Shown: in pieces, positions 15,420 to 24,100 of the stretch | Layout of the letters: every line of letters starts with the position of its first letter | Numbering within the stretch: the first letter of the stretch is position 1 | Origin: Verrucomicrobiales bacterium | GTDB lineage: Bacteria > Verrucomicrobiota > Verrucomicrobiia > Verrucomicrobiales > DEV007 | Direction of reading: 5' to 3' | DNA length: 34,349 nucleotides | NCBI GenBank assembly: GCA_016795505.1 | Contig: JAEUHH010000095.1 | Location: forward strand, 1-34,349 | Position numbers and translations under genes: made by a program | The notes under the pieces: model-generated | What the model was told of the DNA's origin: nothing | The model's input: the letters and a program-made list of their open reading frames with translations, nothing else | The model's database searches: none

Positions 15420-16085
15420 ATGAGCATCGCCCTTGCCGACACCCGAAAGTTCACCATCAGCCGCACCGGGCTGGAGGTTCACGATCATCTCTCCTTCGAG
15501 GAATGGTCGTCCCTCGCCCCGCTCCTCAACGAGGCGGCTCGCGGCGTGGCTTTCGTGATCGGCGACTGGCTCATCTACGGCCTCGACCGTTTCGCCAAAA
15601 GCGAAAAGGGCGACCCCCGCAACACCACCTCCCGCGTCCGCTCCGAGGACTACGAGGCGGCCATCCATCTCACCGGTCTGGACCGGGCCACCCTGCAAAC
15701 CTACGCCCATGTCTCGCGCAAGGTCCCATCTTCGTTGCGCAACAAAGATCTCTCCTGGGAACACCACAAGATCGTGGCCAAACTCCCGCCCGTCGATCAG
15801 CAGTACTGGCTCAAGCTGGCCGCCCATCAGCTCGCGGACGGCCAACCGGTTTCCACGCGCCGCCTCCGCCGTTCGATCTCCTCCGGTCGCCTGCTCGACA
15901 CCGACGAGGTGAACCTGCCCGAATCCGATCGTGGCATCGAGAACCACATCCCCTTCGTGAACCGGCTCGTCGCCTGGTGGTCCCGGATGCGGGAGAAGGG
16001 CTGGCACGAGGATGCCACGCCCGAACAACGCGCCGCCGTGAAGCGTGACCTCGAACCCATCGTCGCGATCTACAACGAACTCTGA
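15420..16085 (+). CDS. LmbU-like DNA-binding protein
   Basis: A 221-residue soluble protein. The sequence LSFEEWSSLAPLLNEAARGVAFVIGDWLIYG, TGLDRATLQTYAHVSRKVP and LSWEHHKIVAKLPPVDQQYWLKLA follows the pattern I associate with LmbU-type regulators and related plasmid/phage proteins, which are predicted DNA binders. A Trp-rich C-terminal helix (FVNRLVAWWSRMREKGW) follows. It begins 15 bp after the HTH gene and is followed by a GTG-started small gene. In this module it is probably a regulator. The family assignment rests on remembered sequence pattern and is moderate. Confidence 0.75.
   Translation: MSIALADTRKFTISRTGLEVHDHLSFEEWSSLAPLLNEAARGVAFVIGDWLIYGLDRFAKSEKGDPRNTTSRVRSEDYEAAIHLTGLDRATLQTYAHVSRKVPSSLRNKDLSWEHHKIVAKLPPVDQQYWLKLAAHQLADGQPVSTRRLRRSISSGRLLDTDEVNLPESDRGIENHIPFVNRLVAWWSRMREKGWHEDATPEQRAAVKRDLEPIVAIYNEL
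15734..15743. repeat. Second copy of GTTGCGCAAC palindrome, inside the LmbU-like gene
   Basis: The 10-bp palindrome found upstream of the Xis-like gene recurs here. It extends outward as ATCTT/AAGAT with one mismatched pair between, giving a 22-nt near-palindrome. It is within coding sequence (SSLRNKDL). Confidence 0.4.
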
Positions 16086-16094
16086 TGGACCACC

Positions 16095-16259
16095 GTGAAA
16101 CTCCGTCCCTGGACCGAATGGCACGCCCGGAGCCGCGAATGGCTCGCTGGGATCAAGGTGAGCATCACCTTCGACGAACTCGCCCGCTTTCTCGGCCGAC
16201 GCATCCCGCGGAAACCGAACAAACCAAACCCAACACCCAACTCCAAGACCCATGATTGA
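16095..16259 (+). CDS. Small 54-aa basic protein, GTG start
   Basis: A 54-codon frame starting at GTG, encoding VKLRPWTEWHARSREWLAG followed by ITFDELARFLGRRIPRK and an Asn/Pro/Lys tail. It lies 9 bp after the LmbU-like gene, and its end overlaps the next small gene (ATG at 16252), fitting the tightly packed module. The protein is basic and helical with no family that I recognise. It is short and non-ATG started, so it is plausible rather than certain. Confidence 0.5.
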   Translation: MKLRPWTEWHARSREWLAGIKVSITFDELARFLGRRIPRKPNKPNPTPNSKTHD

Positions 16260-16461
16260 TTTCTTTCAATGTATCCTCGCCGGCATCGGCATGACTGCCG
16301 CGTTCTTCGCCATCTCCTACGGCGTCGTCTCCGGTTGGACCGCGCTCAGCGAAGCCGCCGAGCGCAAGCGGAAGGACACCCAGCGTGTCCTCAAGCTCCT
16401 CGAAAAGATCGAGGCCAACACGGCGAAGACCGAATCCACCCCGACCACTGATCGCGCATGA
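16252..16461 (+). CDS. Small membrane protein with cytoplasmic coiled tail
   Basis: A 69-residue protein with one hydrophobic segment (about residues 5-28, CILAGIGMTAAFFAISYGV). A charged helix EAAERKRKDTQRVLKLLEK and a polar tail follow. The layout resembles small inner-membrane proteins of phages and plasmids, including holin-like ones, but nothing proves lysis function. It overlaps its upstream neighbour by 8 bp and its downstream neighbour by ATGA, so it is co-translated with both. Confidence 0.7.
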   Translation: MIDFFQCILAGIGMTAAFFAISYGVVSGWTALSEAAERKRKDTQRVLKLLEKIEANTAKTESTPTTDRA

Positions 16462-16703
16462 GCACCTCCAACGACGACGCGCTCAAGTCGCAAGCCCTCG
16501 ATCATCTGCGCGAGCTGCTGGACACACACTGGCACGATGCCCGCGAATCAGCGGACGAGGAAGGCCGGTTTGCCATCGGCTTCAAGGTCGCCGTGAAAGA
16601 CGGCGTGCCCGCGAAGCTCAAGGTGACGAGCCGGATCTCCACCACGATCACAGACGAGATCGAAAGCACCGTGGACGATCCGAACCAGCCAACGCTTCTC
16701 TGA
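16458..16703 (+). CDS. Small conserved-looking phage/plasmid protein, unknown function
   Basis: An 81-residue acidic, soluble protein. A helical N-terminal half (ALDHLRELLDTHWHDARES) is followed by beta-rich FAIGFKVAVKDGVPAKLKVTSRI and TTITDEIEST. It starts at an ATGA overlap with the membrane-protein gene. Small acidic alpha/beta proteins of this sort occur beside replication genes in phages. I do not recognise a family. Confidence 0.7.
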   Translation: MSTSNDDALKSQALDHLRELLDTHWHDARESADEEGRFAIGFKVAVKDGVPAKLKVTSRISTTITDEIESTVDDPNQPTLL

Positions 16704-16728
16704 CCCGCACCCCTGACCCCATCACTTC

Positions 16729-16902
16729 ATGACACCGCTCGACATCATCGGCTGGGCCCTAGCCATCGGCATCTCCTGGGCCATCGTCTCCTCGTGCATC
16801 CCGATTGAATCCTGGGTCTCCTCGTTCATCGCCTCTTTGGCGAAGCGCCGGAATGATCCAGTCCCGGGCGAACCGGCTCCCCGCGATCCTTCGGGCGACT
16901 GA
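16729..16902 (+). CDS. 57-aa single-pass membrane protein
   Basis: Encodes 57 residues beginning MTPLDIIGWALAIGISWAIV, a clear hydrophobic segment, then IPIESWVSSFIASLAKRR and a Pro-rich tail. The reading frame has an ATG start and TGA stop and sits between two genes of the module, leaving 25 and 19 bp gaps. It could be a second small membrane protein working with the one at 16252. Its length makes it tentative. Confidence 0.55.
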   Translation: MTPLDIIGWALAIGISWAIVSSCIPIESWVSSFIASLAKRRNDPVPGEPAPRDPSGD

Positions 16903-16921
16903 TTGACTCGGAAGTCAGGGA

Positions 16922-17296
16922 ATGCCTCGACTCCGTTTCCGATCCAAGACACCGCCCTCCCGCTTGGAGGAACGATTCCTCTGGCTTTGGAACAAGGCAG
17001 GCGGTCCGAAACTGGAGCGGGAGTTCCGCTTTCATCAGAAGCGGCGGTGGCGGGCCGATTTCGCCCACCTGGAGAGCAACACGCTCATCGAGATCGAGGG
17101 CGGCATCTGGGTGAACGGCCGCCACAATCGGGCAGCCGGGTTCAACGCGGACCTGGAGAAGTATCTGGAGGCGGGCCTGAGCGGCTGGCGGGTCTTCCGC
17201 CTCGGGCCGGACCAGATCCAGTTCGCTTTGGTCGAGCGGCTCGCGGCCCTGATGAACCGACTTCCGTCGGAAGACAGCCCCGAGCTTCGCGGATAG
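16922..17296 (+). CDS. Small PD-(D/E)XK endonuclease (DUF559/Vsr-like)
   Basis: A 124-residue, basic nuclease-like protein. The core is RLEERFLWLW (residues 14-23), then RRWRADFAHL (Asp46) and LIEIEGGIWVNGRHNR (Glu57, Glu59), ending GWRVFRLGPDQI. The order E...D...ExE with GG and GRH-R is that of small phage-type endonucleases of the PD-(D/E)XK fold. It could act in branched-DNA or packaging-related cleavage, repair or host DNA attack. It follows the small membrane proteins and lies 2 bp before the phosphoesterase gene, so the two are probably co-translated. Confidence 0.8.
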   Translation: MPRLRFRSKTPPSRLEERFLWLWNKAGGPKLEREFRFHQKRRWRADFAHLESNTLIEIEGGIWVNGRHNRAAGFNADLEKYLEAGLSGWRVFRLGPDQIQFALVERLAALMNRLPSEDSPELRG

Positions 17297-17298
17297 AT

Positions 17299-17982
17299 TT
17301 GCCCATCACGACAACACGCCTCACCCTCGCCCTTTTGAGCGACACCCACGGGATGCACGACCGGATGGAGCACCTGGTTCCCGAGGCGGATATCCTCATC
17401 CATGCCGGTGACTTCTGCGGACGCGGCCGGGATGCAGAGGTGCGGGACTTCGCCGCCTGGATGGGATCGATGCCGCACCGCCACAAGCTCGTCACTCCCG
17501 GCAACCACGACCGCCCCGTGGAAAACGACCCGTCCACCTTCCGCAAGGTCTTTGCCGAGCAGGGTATCCGGCTCCTCATCAACGAGAGCGTCTGGATCGA
17601 GGAATTCCGCTTCTTCGGGTCGCCCTATACGCCGACCTTCTTCGACTGGCACTTCATGCGGGACCGAGGTCCGGCGATCCGGGCCGAGTGGGAGAAAATC
17701 CCCAACGATGCCGATGTGGTCATCACCCATGGACCGGCCTACGGTCACGGGGATCTGGCCCCACCCTGGAAAGGCGAGCCTCCCCGCCATGTCGGCTGTC
17801 TCGAACTGCTCAACCGACTCCGGACCGTCCGACCCCGCCTCCACGTCTTCGGCCACATCCACGACGGCTACGGGATCACGATCTCGGACGAGATTCCTGG
17901 AACGACCTTCGTAAACGCCTCTGTCTGCACCGAGGCCTATTGCCCCACGAACCCGCCGCATCGCTTCGAGTTGAGCCCGTGA
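17299..17982 (+). CDS. Calcineurin-like metallophosphoesterase, TTG start
   Basis: A 227-residue phosphoesterase with all five dinuclear-metal motifs: SDTHG (Asp15, His17), HAGDF (Asp38), PGNHD (Asn69-His70), THGP and GHIHDGYG. The start is taken as TTG at 17299, directly after the nuclease stop, because no ATG precedes the first conserved strand (LTLALLSDTHG); GTG or ATG alternatives would cut the fold. Substrates of such proteins include phosphodiesters, cyclic nucleotides and nucleic acid ends. Beside a nuclease and a polymerase, nucleic acid or nucleotide hydrolysis is likely. It is the last gene of the module, followed by a strong hairpin. Confidence 0.9.
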   Translation: MPITTTRLTLALLSDTHGMHDRMEHLVPEADILIHAGDFCGRGRDAEVRDFAAWMGSMPHRHKLVTPGNHDRPVENDPSTFRKVFAEQGIRLLINESVWIEEFRFFGSPYTPTFFDWHFMRDRGPAIRAEWEKIPNDADVVITHGPAYGHGDLAPPWKGEPPRHVGCLELLNRLRTVRPRLHVFGHIHDGYGITISDEIPGTTFVNASVCTEAYCPTNPPHRFELSP

Positions 17983-17988
17983 AGCCGG

Positions 17989-18048
17989 CTCGGTGATGCA
18001 ACAGGGCGGAAGGAGCGCCTCCGGCCCAAAGTCTGTTGCGTCACCGAG
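17989..18048. terminator. Long hairpin at the end of the replication module
   Basis: CTCGGTGATGCAACAG (17989-18004) pairs with CTGTTGCGTCACCGAG (18033-18048) over 16 positions with a single T-G wobble. The 28-nt loop holds a further GGAG/CTCC pairing. It begins 6 bp after the phosphoesterase stop. No T-run follows, so it may be a Rho-independent-like roadblock, an mRNA-stabilising end or an element boundary. Confidence 0.55.
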
Positions 18049-18590
18049 ACGGGGTTCTGAATGACGATGGGGCTGGAATCTGCCGCCAATTGCCGTTTCG
18101 ACTGGCCGTCAGGCTCCTTGGAAGGACTGCCCCGCCGAGGCACTCCTTCCGCATCGAACGGACGGCGGTTTCCACTCAACTTCCCACTTCCCGGCAGGAG
18201 CGAGCCGGATGCCATTCGCCCTCCAACGCCCGTAGAATATAGGGTTCCGGCCTCTCAAGCGCCCCTGAACGGCCTCATCGGCGCGAAAAAAGTGGAAAGC
18301 GGAAAAACGGACCTCTCATCGGATTTGGTTGAGGGTTGGACCCCAAGGGTACGGAGACGGTCGCGGAAATAGATTTCCTTTAATTTAACCAGGCAACTTG
18401 TTTCAATGGGCGACGAAGCAAAGGCTCATGAACCTGACACGGAGGCATACTGAGAAGATTTCCATGAGGGCACTTATCCGCGCTCAATCCCCTCGTGAGC
18501 CGCCTCAATCGCCCCGAGTCACTCGGGCCCGACCGGCGAACTCACCCTTGACTCCGGCGGAATGCTGCTGACAGTACCGACGAAGTTTCA
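18049..18590. other. Non-coding spacer between replication module and metal island
   Basis: About 540 bp with no convincing gene. A 103-codon plus-strand frame at 18061-18372 lacks protein-like composition. An AT-rich patch (18365-18390) contains the palindrome GGAAAT-AG-ATTTCC (18365-18378), followed by TTTAATTTAA. This is the only such AT-rich spot nearby and may be a terminator remnant or an insertion boundary. The promoter-like element of the first metal operon is at its right end. Confidence 0.5.
18548..18575 (+). promoter_or_regulatory. Putative promoter of metal-efflux operon 1
   Basis: TTGACT (18548-18553) followed after 16 bp by GACAGT (18570-18575, 3 of 6 consensus). The -10 is weak. 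The TTGAC element starts 43 bp before the first start codon, exactly as in operon 2, which gives the site more weight. Confidence 0.35.
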
Positions 18591-18980
18591 ATGAAACGTC
18601 TCTGGCAACTAGTAACCCTTCTGATGTTGGCACTGATCGTGCCTGCATCGATGTGCTGCCATTTGGTGGAAATGAGCTCCTCGGAAGCGAGCGGCTGCTG
18701 TCCCACTCACGAACAGGGTGGCGATGACGAGCGAAATCCGCTTTCCTGCCCGAGCGACTCGATTTCCCATAGCCAGGTTCCGGAGACAGTTTTCCTGCCT
18801 GCCGTCCTTCTTGCCGAGCACCTGATCCTCGTCCCAGGTGCGGCGAACCCAAAGGATTCCGGGGATCTGGATGTCGACCGGTCCTCCTTTCTGACCGAGG
18901 CACCTCCAGAGTTGACTCCGACCTGGGCCTTCGTCCATCGCGCTTCCCTCCCGGCCCGCGCCCCTTCGGCGCTGGCCTGA
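18591..18980 (+). CDS. Small secreted Cys/His protein, first gene of efflux operon 1
   Basis: A 129-residue exported protein with a signal peptide (MKRLWQLVTLLMLALIVPAS). Cysteine and histidine clusters follow: MCCHLVEM near the cleavage region and SGCCPTHEQGGDDE. The rest is Pro- and Ser-rich without a known domain. Small secreted proteins of this type often open czc-like operons and are thought to sense or buffer metal in the periplasm (CzcI-like). Its counterpart in operon 2 is at 24862. A 142-bp gap separates it from the TolC-like gene. Function is inferred from position and metal-ligand residues. Confidence 0.75.
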   Translation: MKRLWQLVTLLMLALIVPASMCCHLVEMSSSEASGCCPTHEQGGDDERNPLSCPSDSISHSQVPETVFLPAVLLAEHLILVPGAANPKDSGDLDVDRSSFLTEAPPELTPTWAFVHRASLPARAPSALA

Positions 18981-19122
18981 GACTCCCCGCCCTGTTGCTT
19001 GGATCCGTCCGGGTGGCTGTGAATGTGACGGAGTCCGCCTGCCGCCCAGCTCTCGGGTGGCCCACCCACGTCTCCGGTCGAGACGATTGGTTCATGTCGT
19101 CAGTCCAAAATTCACCGCCACC

Positions 19123-20397
19123 ATGCGAACTTCATTTTTTTCCATCACCCTCCTATCGGCCATCGCGACGCTTTCAGCGGCGGACGAGAAGCCGAAAGCC
19201 ATCTCTGTGTCCGACCTTGTTTCCCGTGCGCTCGAGGCCAACCCGGAGGTGCGCTTCTACGAAGCAGAAATCGCCCACGCAAGGGCGACACGGACCACGG
19301 CTGGCCGCCCATCGAATCCTGAACTGAGTCTGGAGATAGGAAGGAAACGCGTTTCCTCCTCCGATGCCCGCTCGAACGGTCTCGCCTTTTCGGCGGAGCT
19401 GGCCCAACCCTTGGAGTGGCCGGGGCGCCTGGGACTCCGCAAAGCCATTGCGAATCGGGACATCACTCTTGCCGAGCTGGGGCTCGAACGTTTCCGTTTC
19501 CACCTTGCCTCACGAGTGCGGGTGCTGGCCACCACCCTTGCCGCACAACAAGACATTTCGGCCGCTGCCGAAGAAGTGGCGGCTCGCCATTCAGCCCTTC
19601 GGGATGTTCTCGTCCAACGGGAACCGGCGGGCATCGCCCCCCAATTGGAAGTCGTCACGGTCGAGGCAGCCGCTCTGGTCGCGGAATCACGTGCTGCCAC
19701 CGCAGCGGTGGCCGTTCAGTCAGCGCTCCTCGAGTTGAACCAGCTGATGGGCCGGAGACCGGACTCGCCGATAGCGGTCGAGCGATCGTCATTCTCCCTC
19801 AAGGCGGTTCCTTCGCTGAACCAGCTGCTCTACGCTGCGATGGAGAATCACTATGACCTTCGCATCCTCCACGCGGAGCTCGAGCAACAGGGGTTCAAGG
19901 TGGAGCTGGCCAAAAACGAACGCTACCCCGCCATCGTCGTCGGACCTTTCGTGGAACGCGAGAACGGCCTCGAGGACGAAACGACCGGAGGCATCGGTAT
20001 TTCGCTGCCGTTACCTTTCTGGAAGTCGGGCAAGGCGGAGGTGACCGCGGCTGAAGCCCGCCTGACGCAGGCTCAGGCCAGCCTCGGCGTGGCGCAACGG
20101 GAGGTGGAACGTCAGGTGACGGAATCCACGCTGATGTTCAAAACCCAACAGTCGCGCGCCTCCCTCTGGAAAGGTGACGCGGTCGCCAAATTCGGAGAAG
20201 CGGCCGACTTGGCGGATCGACACTTCCGACTCGGAGCCGTTCCCATGGGCACCTTCGTGGAGATCCAGGACAAATACCTCGAAGCGGTCGAGGCCGTCAA
20301 CGAGGCCCGAGCCCAGACGCTCGAGGCGGCGCTCAAGCTAGAGGAACTCACCGGTGCCCCCGGGAGTCTCGTCCTTCTCAATTCATCGAAACCCTGA
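19123..20397 (+). CDS. TolC-family outer membrane channel of efflux operon 1
   Basis: A 424-residue outer membrane factor of the CzcC/CusC type. The start ATG at 19123 gives a clean signal peptide (MRTSFFSITLLSAIATLSAADE); an in-frame ATG 66 bp upstream would place a charged non-leader segment in front of it. Two outer-membrane-efflux repeats are seen as long amphipathic helices: SVSDLVSRALEANPEVRFYE with NPELSLEIG, and NQLLYAAMENHYDLRI with GISLPLPFWKSGKAEV. It would form the exit duct for the RND pump encoded two genes downstream. No lipobox is present. It is 12 bp from the next gene. Confidence 0.93.
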   Translation: MRTSFFSITLLSAIATLSAADEKPKAISVSDLVSRALEANPEVRFYEAEIAHARATRTTAGRPSNPELSLEIGRKRVSSSDARSNGLAFSAELAQPLEWPGRLGLRKAIANRDITLAELGLERFRFHLASRVRVLATTLAAQQDISAAAEEVAARHSALRDVLVQREPAGIAPQLEVVTVEAAALVAESRAATAAVAVQSALLELNQLMGRRPDSPIAVERSSFSLKAVPSLNQLLYAAMENHYDLRILHAELEQQGFKVELAKNERYPAIVVGPFVERENGLEDETTGGIGISLPLPFWKSGKAEVTAAEARLTQAQASLGVAQREVERQVTESTLMFKTQQSRASLWKGDAVAKFGEAADLADRHFRLGAVPMGTFVEIQDKYLEAVEAVNEARAQTLEAALKLEELTGAPGSLVLLNSSKP

Positions 20398-20409
20398 CTC
20401 TTCCCCATC

Positions 20410-21108
20410 ATGAAACAAGCCCTACTCATTCTCATGCTGCCCATTGCCGCAGCGCTCAACTCCTGTAGCGACAGCGCCGCAAGTCCATCGCCCGAGACCG
20501 AATCCGCACCGGAGAACGGTGCCCAGTACAAAGAAGGCAAGGGTGTCACACTCACGCCACTCATGGCCCAATCCATCCAACTGAAAACGGCTGAAGTGCA
20601 GGATGAGGTGATCGCCCACGCGTATTCCGCCACCCTGCAAGCCACCCGGATCGGAAACGAGGCGAGCGGTTGGTTGACCGAAGAGCAGGCCTCCCAGATC
20701 CAGACCGGCATGATGGTGGAATTGGGCTCCAGCAAAGGACGCGTCCTGCGAATGGAAAAATCACCCTTCGTTGCTCTGGGTGACTACGAAGTCATCGTCA
20801 CCACAGACGAGACGCTCCAGCCGGGAGAGGCTTTGAACGCCACCTTCCGATTCCCCGCCGGGGATCCCGTGACATCGATTCCGAAATCGGCGCTTCTGAC
20901 CACGGCGGAGGGAACTTTCGTGTATGCGCAGAACGATGAATACTTCCTTCGCACTCCCGTCCAGGTCGGTGCCGTCAACGATGACCACGTCGAAATCATC
21001 GATGGACTCTATACGGGGGACGTGGTGGTCACGACACCGGTGATGTCGCTCTGGCTGGCAGAGCTTCAGATCTTGCGGGGAGGCAAGGCTTGTACCTGCG
21101 GTCACTGA
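20410..21108 (+). CDS. Short lipoprotein periplasmic adaptor of efflux operon 1
   Basis: A 232-residue lipoprotein: signal MKQALLILMLPIAAALNSC with Cys19 as the lipobox cysteine. It resembles only the second half of a membrane-fusion protein, the beta-barrel and membrane-proximal parts (SIPKSALLTTAEGTFVYAQN, then VQVGAVNDDHVEIIDGLYTGDVVVT). The lipoyl and alpha-hairpin parts are missing, so it is about half the usual length. It ends GGKACTCGH, a cysteine motif also found in the small proteins that close both operons. It sits between the channel and pump genes, 6 bp before the pump. It may be a reduced adaptor or work with another full-length adaptor. Confidence 0.85.
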   Translation: MKQALLILMLPIAAALNSCSDSAASPSPETESAPENGAQYKEGKGVTLTPLMAQSIQLKTAEVQDEVIAHAYSATLQATRIGNEASGWLTEEQASQIQTGMMVELGSSKGRVLRMEKSPFVALGDYEVIVTTDETLQPGEALNATFRFPAGDPVTSIPKSALLTTAEGTFVYAQNDEYFLRTPVQVGAVNDDHVEIIDGLYTGDVVVTTPVMSLWLAELQILRGGKACTCGH

Positions 21109-21114
21109 GACTCC

Positions 21115-24100
21115 ATGTTGACTTCCCTCATCACCCTCGCGATGCGGCAACGCGGTGCCGTGCTCCTCGGCATGCTGTTGCTCATCGCCTTCGGATTGTG
21201 GTCGGCACTGAACCTGCCCATCGATGCCGTACCCGACATCACCAATCCGCAGGTGCAGATCAACACGGCCGTCGATGCGCTTGCGCCGGAGGAGATCGAG
21301 AAGCTCGTGACCTTTCCCATCGAGAGCGAGATGGCAGGCCTGCCGCGAATGGTGGAGCTGCGTTCCCTGTCCAAGTTCGGCCTCTCCCAGGTAACGATGA
21401 CCTTTGAGGACGGGGTCGATCTCTATCTCACGCGCCAGCTCGTCACGGAACGTCTCCAAGGCGTCCTCGACGAACTGCCGCCGGAGGTGAGCCCCAAGCT
21501 CGCACCAGTCGCCACCGGGCTCGGCGAGATCTTTTATTACAGCCTGGACTATCTCGAAGATGCTCCGCACAAACCCGCGACCCGGGAGGAGCAGCTCATG
21601 GCTCTCGCGCAGATCCAGGAATACCAAGTGAAGCCCCTGCTCCGGGGCACGCCAGGGGTGGCGGAGGTGAACACGAGCGGCGGCTATCAGAAGCAGATCG
21701 TCATTCAACCCGATCCTCCCCGCCTCGCCGCGCGAGGTCTCTCACTTGATATGCTCGCCGAGATCGTGGAGCAGAACACACGCAACGCGGGTGGCGGATA
21801 CATCGAGATTGGCGGAGAGCAGCTCATCGTCCGCGCCACGAGCCGGGTAGACAACATTGACCAGATCCTCTCCATCCCCTTGAAATTTGCGGGTGCGGTG
21901 GAACCCGTCCTTCTCAGTGAGGTGGCCACCGTCACCATCGGCAGCGCCTTTCGGACCGGGGCTTCCACCGATGACGGCAAGGAAGCGATCATCGGCGCGA
22001 CGATCATGCTGGCCGGAGAGAATTCCCGGCTCGTGGCCGAGTCCGTGCGCGGCAAGTTGGTCGAGGTTCAGGAGAAACTGCCGCAGGGTGTCGTCATCAG
22101 GCCCCTGTACGACCGCAGCAATCTCGTCAGCCGCACCATCGCCACCGTCGAGAAGAACCTGACCGAGGGAGCGTTGCTCGTCGTCATCGTGCTCTTCGCC
22201 TTGCTCGGCAACTTCCGCGCCGCCTTCATCGTTGCACTGGTGATCCCGCTCTCCATGCTCTTCGCGATGACCGGGATGGTGCGATGGCACATCAGCGGCA
22301 ATCTCATGAGCCTGGGTGCGATTGACTTCGGTCTCATCATTGATGGGGCTGTGGTGATGGTGGAGAATATCGTGCGCCACCTCGGCGAGCGTCAGCACGC
22401 CCTAGGCCGCCGCCTCACCGTCAGTGAACGGACCGAGGAAGTGCTGAAATCCGCCAAGGAGGTAGCCAACCCGATGTTCTTCGGGGTCCTCATCATCACC
22501 GTCGTCTACGTGCCCATCCTCGCGCTCCAGGGCATCGAAGGAAAAATGTTCAAACCCATGGCCCTCGTCGTCATGCTCGCGCTCGGCGGTTCCCTCGTCC
22601 TCGCCGTCACGCTGATGCCCGTTCTGTGCTCCTACCTGCTCGGCGGCAAGATTCAGGAGAAGGACAACTGGCTGGTCACCCTGACAAAGCGACTCTACAC
22701 GCCGCTGCTCCGCTTCGGATTGCGCTTCCGCTTTGTCGTCGTCATCATCATGCTCGGGTTGTTCGGCTCGTCGATCTGGGTGAGTTCCCGACTCGGATCG
22801 GAGTTCATCCCCCAGCTTGACGAAGGCGATTTCGCCTTTCAACTCATCCGCAGCAGCAGCGCCGGTCTTTCCTCATCCCTGGAACTGCAAAAGCAGAGCG
22901 AAGCCATCATCCGCCGCGACTTTCCCGAGGTGAAGGAGATCTTCTCACGCATCGGCACCGCCGAGGTGGCGAGCGATCCGATGAATCCCAACGTCTCGGA
23001 CACCTACCTGATGCTCAATCCGCGCGACCAGTGGCGCGAGGAGGACGGCAGGACCATCACGAAGGAGCGGCTCGGCGAGATCATGCGCAAGACACTCCTC
23101 GATCAGGTGCCCGGTCAAAGCATCCTCGTCACCCAGCCCATCCAGATGCGATTCAACGAGATCATGGCCGGTGCCCGAGCCGACCTCGTCTGCAAGATCT
23201 TCGGTGACAGCTACGATGAACTGGAACGGCTCGCCGGGGAAGTGCGCACCGTCATCGGTACGATTCCGGGAGGAGGCGAGACCGAGTTCGACAGCATCGG
23301 CAAGAATCCCATGATCGAGATCCAGCCCGACCGCGAGGCCATGCGTCGGTTCAACGTCCACGCCGATGAGTTGAACTCCCTCATCGAAACCGCCCTGGCC
23401 GGGACCGAGGTCGGCATGCTCATCGAAGGAAACCGCCGCAGCCCCATCGTCGTCCGGCTCGCCGAGAATCATCGGGCAGACCTCGAGGGGCTCAAGCGAC
23501 TCGCCTTGCGCACCGATGATGGCGGGATGCTGTCGCTCGGGCAGGTGGCAAAGATCGTCCTCGTGCCCCAGCCGGTGCAGATCGCCCGAGAGAATACGCA
23601 ACGTCGCGTCAGCATCCTCATCAACGTCCGGGGCCGGGACACGGAAGGATTTGTCGAGGAAGCGACCCGGGAGATCCGCAACAAGGTCCAGTTTCCCGAC
23701 GGATATTTCTTCGAGTTTGGCGGCCAGTTCAAGAACTTGCAGGAGGCCAAGGCACGCCTCCTCATCGTCGTGCCTCTGGCGCTGGGCCTGATCTTCGTCC
23801 TCATCTTCCTCAGTTTCGGCTCCCTCAAACAGGCCGCTCTCATCTTCACCTGCGTCCCGCTCGCGGTCACGGGTGGGATCTTCGCCCTGTACGTGCGGGG
23901 AATGCCCTTCACCATCAGCGCGGCCGTCGGGTTCATCGCACTGAGTGGCATCGCCGTGCTGAATGGCATCATGCTCATCAGCTTCATCAACCAGCTCCGC
24001 AGCGAAGGGCGTGAAGTCCGCGAGGCCGTCGTCGAGGGCACCCTCACACGCCTGCGCCCCAAGCTCATGACCGCCCTGGTCGCCAGCCTTGGCTTCGTCC

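Noticed and set aside
18061-18372. 103-codon frame in the spacer before the metal island
   Set aside because: No domain, signal or good composition, and no operon context. Treated as non-coding.
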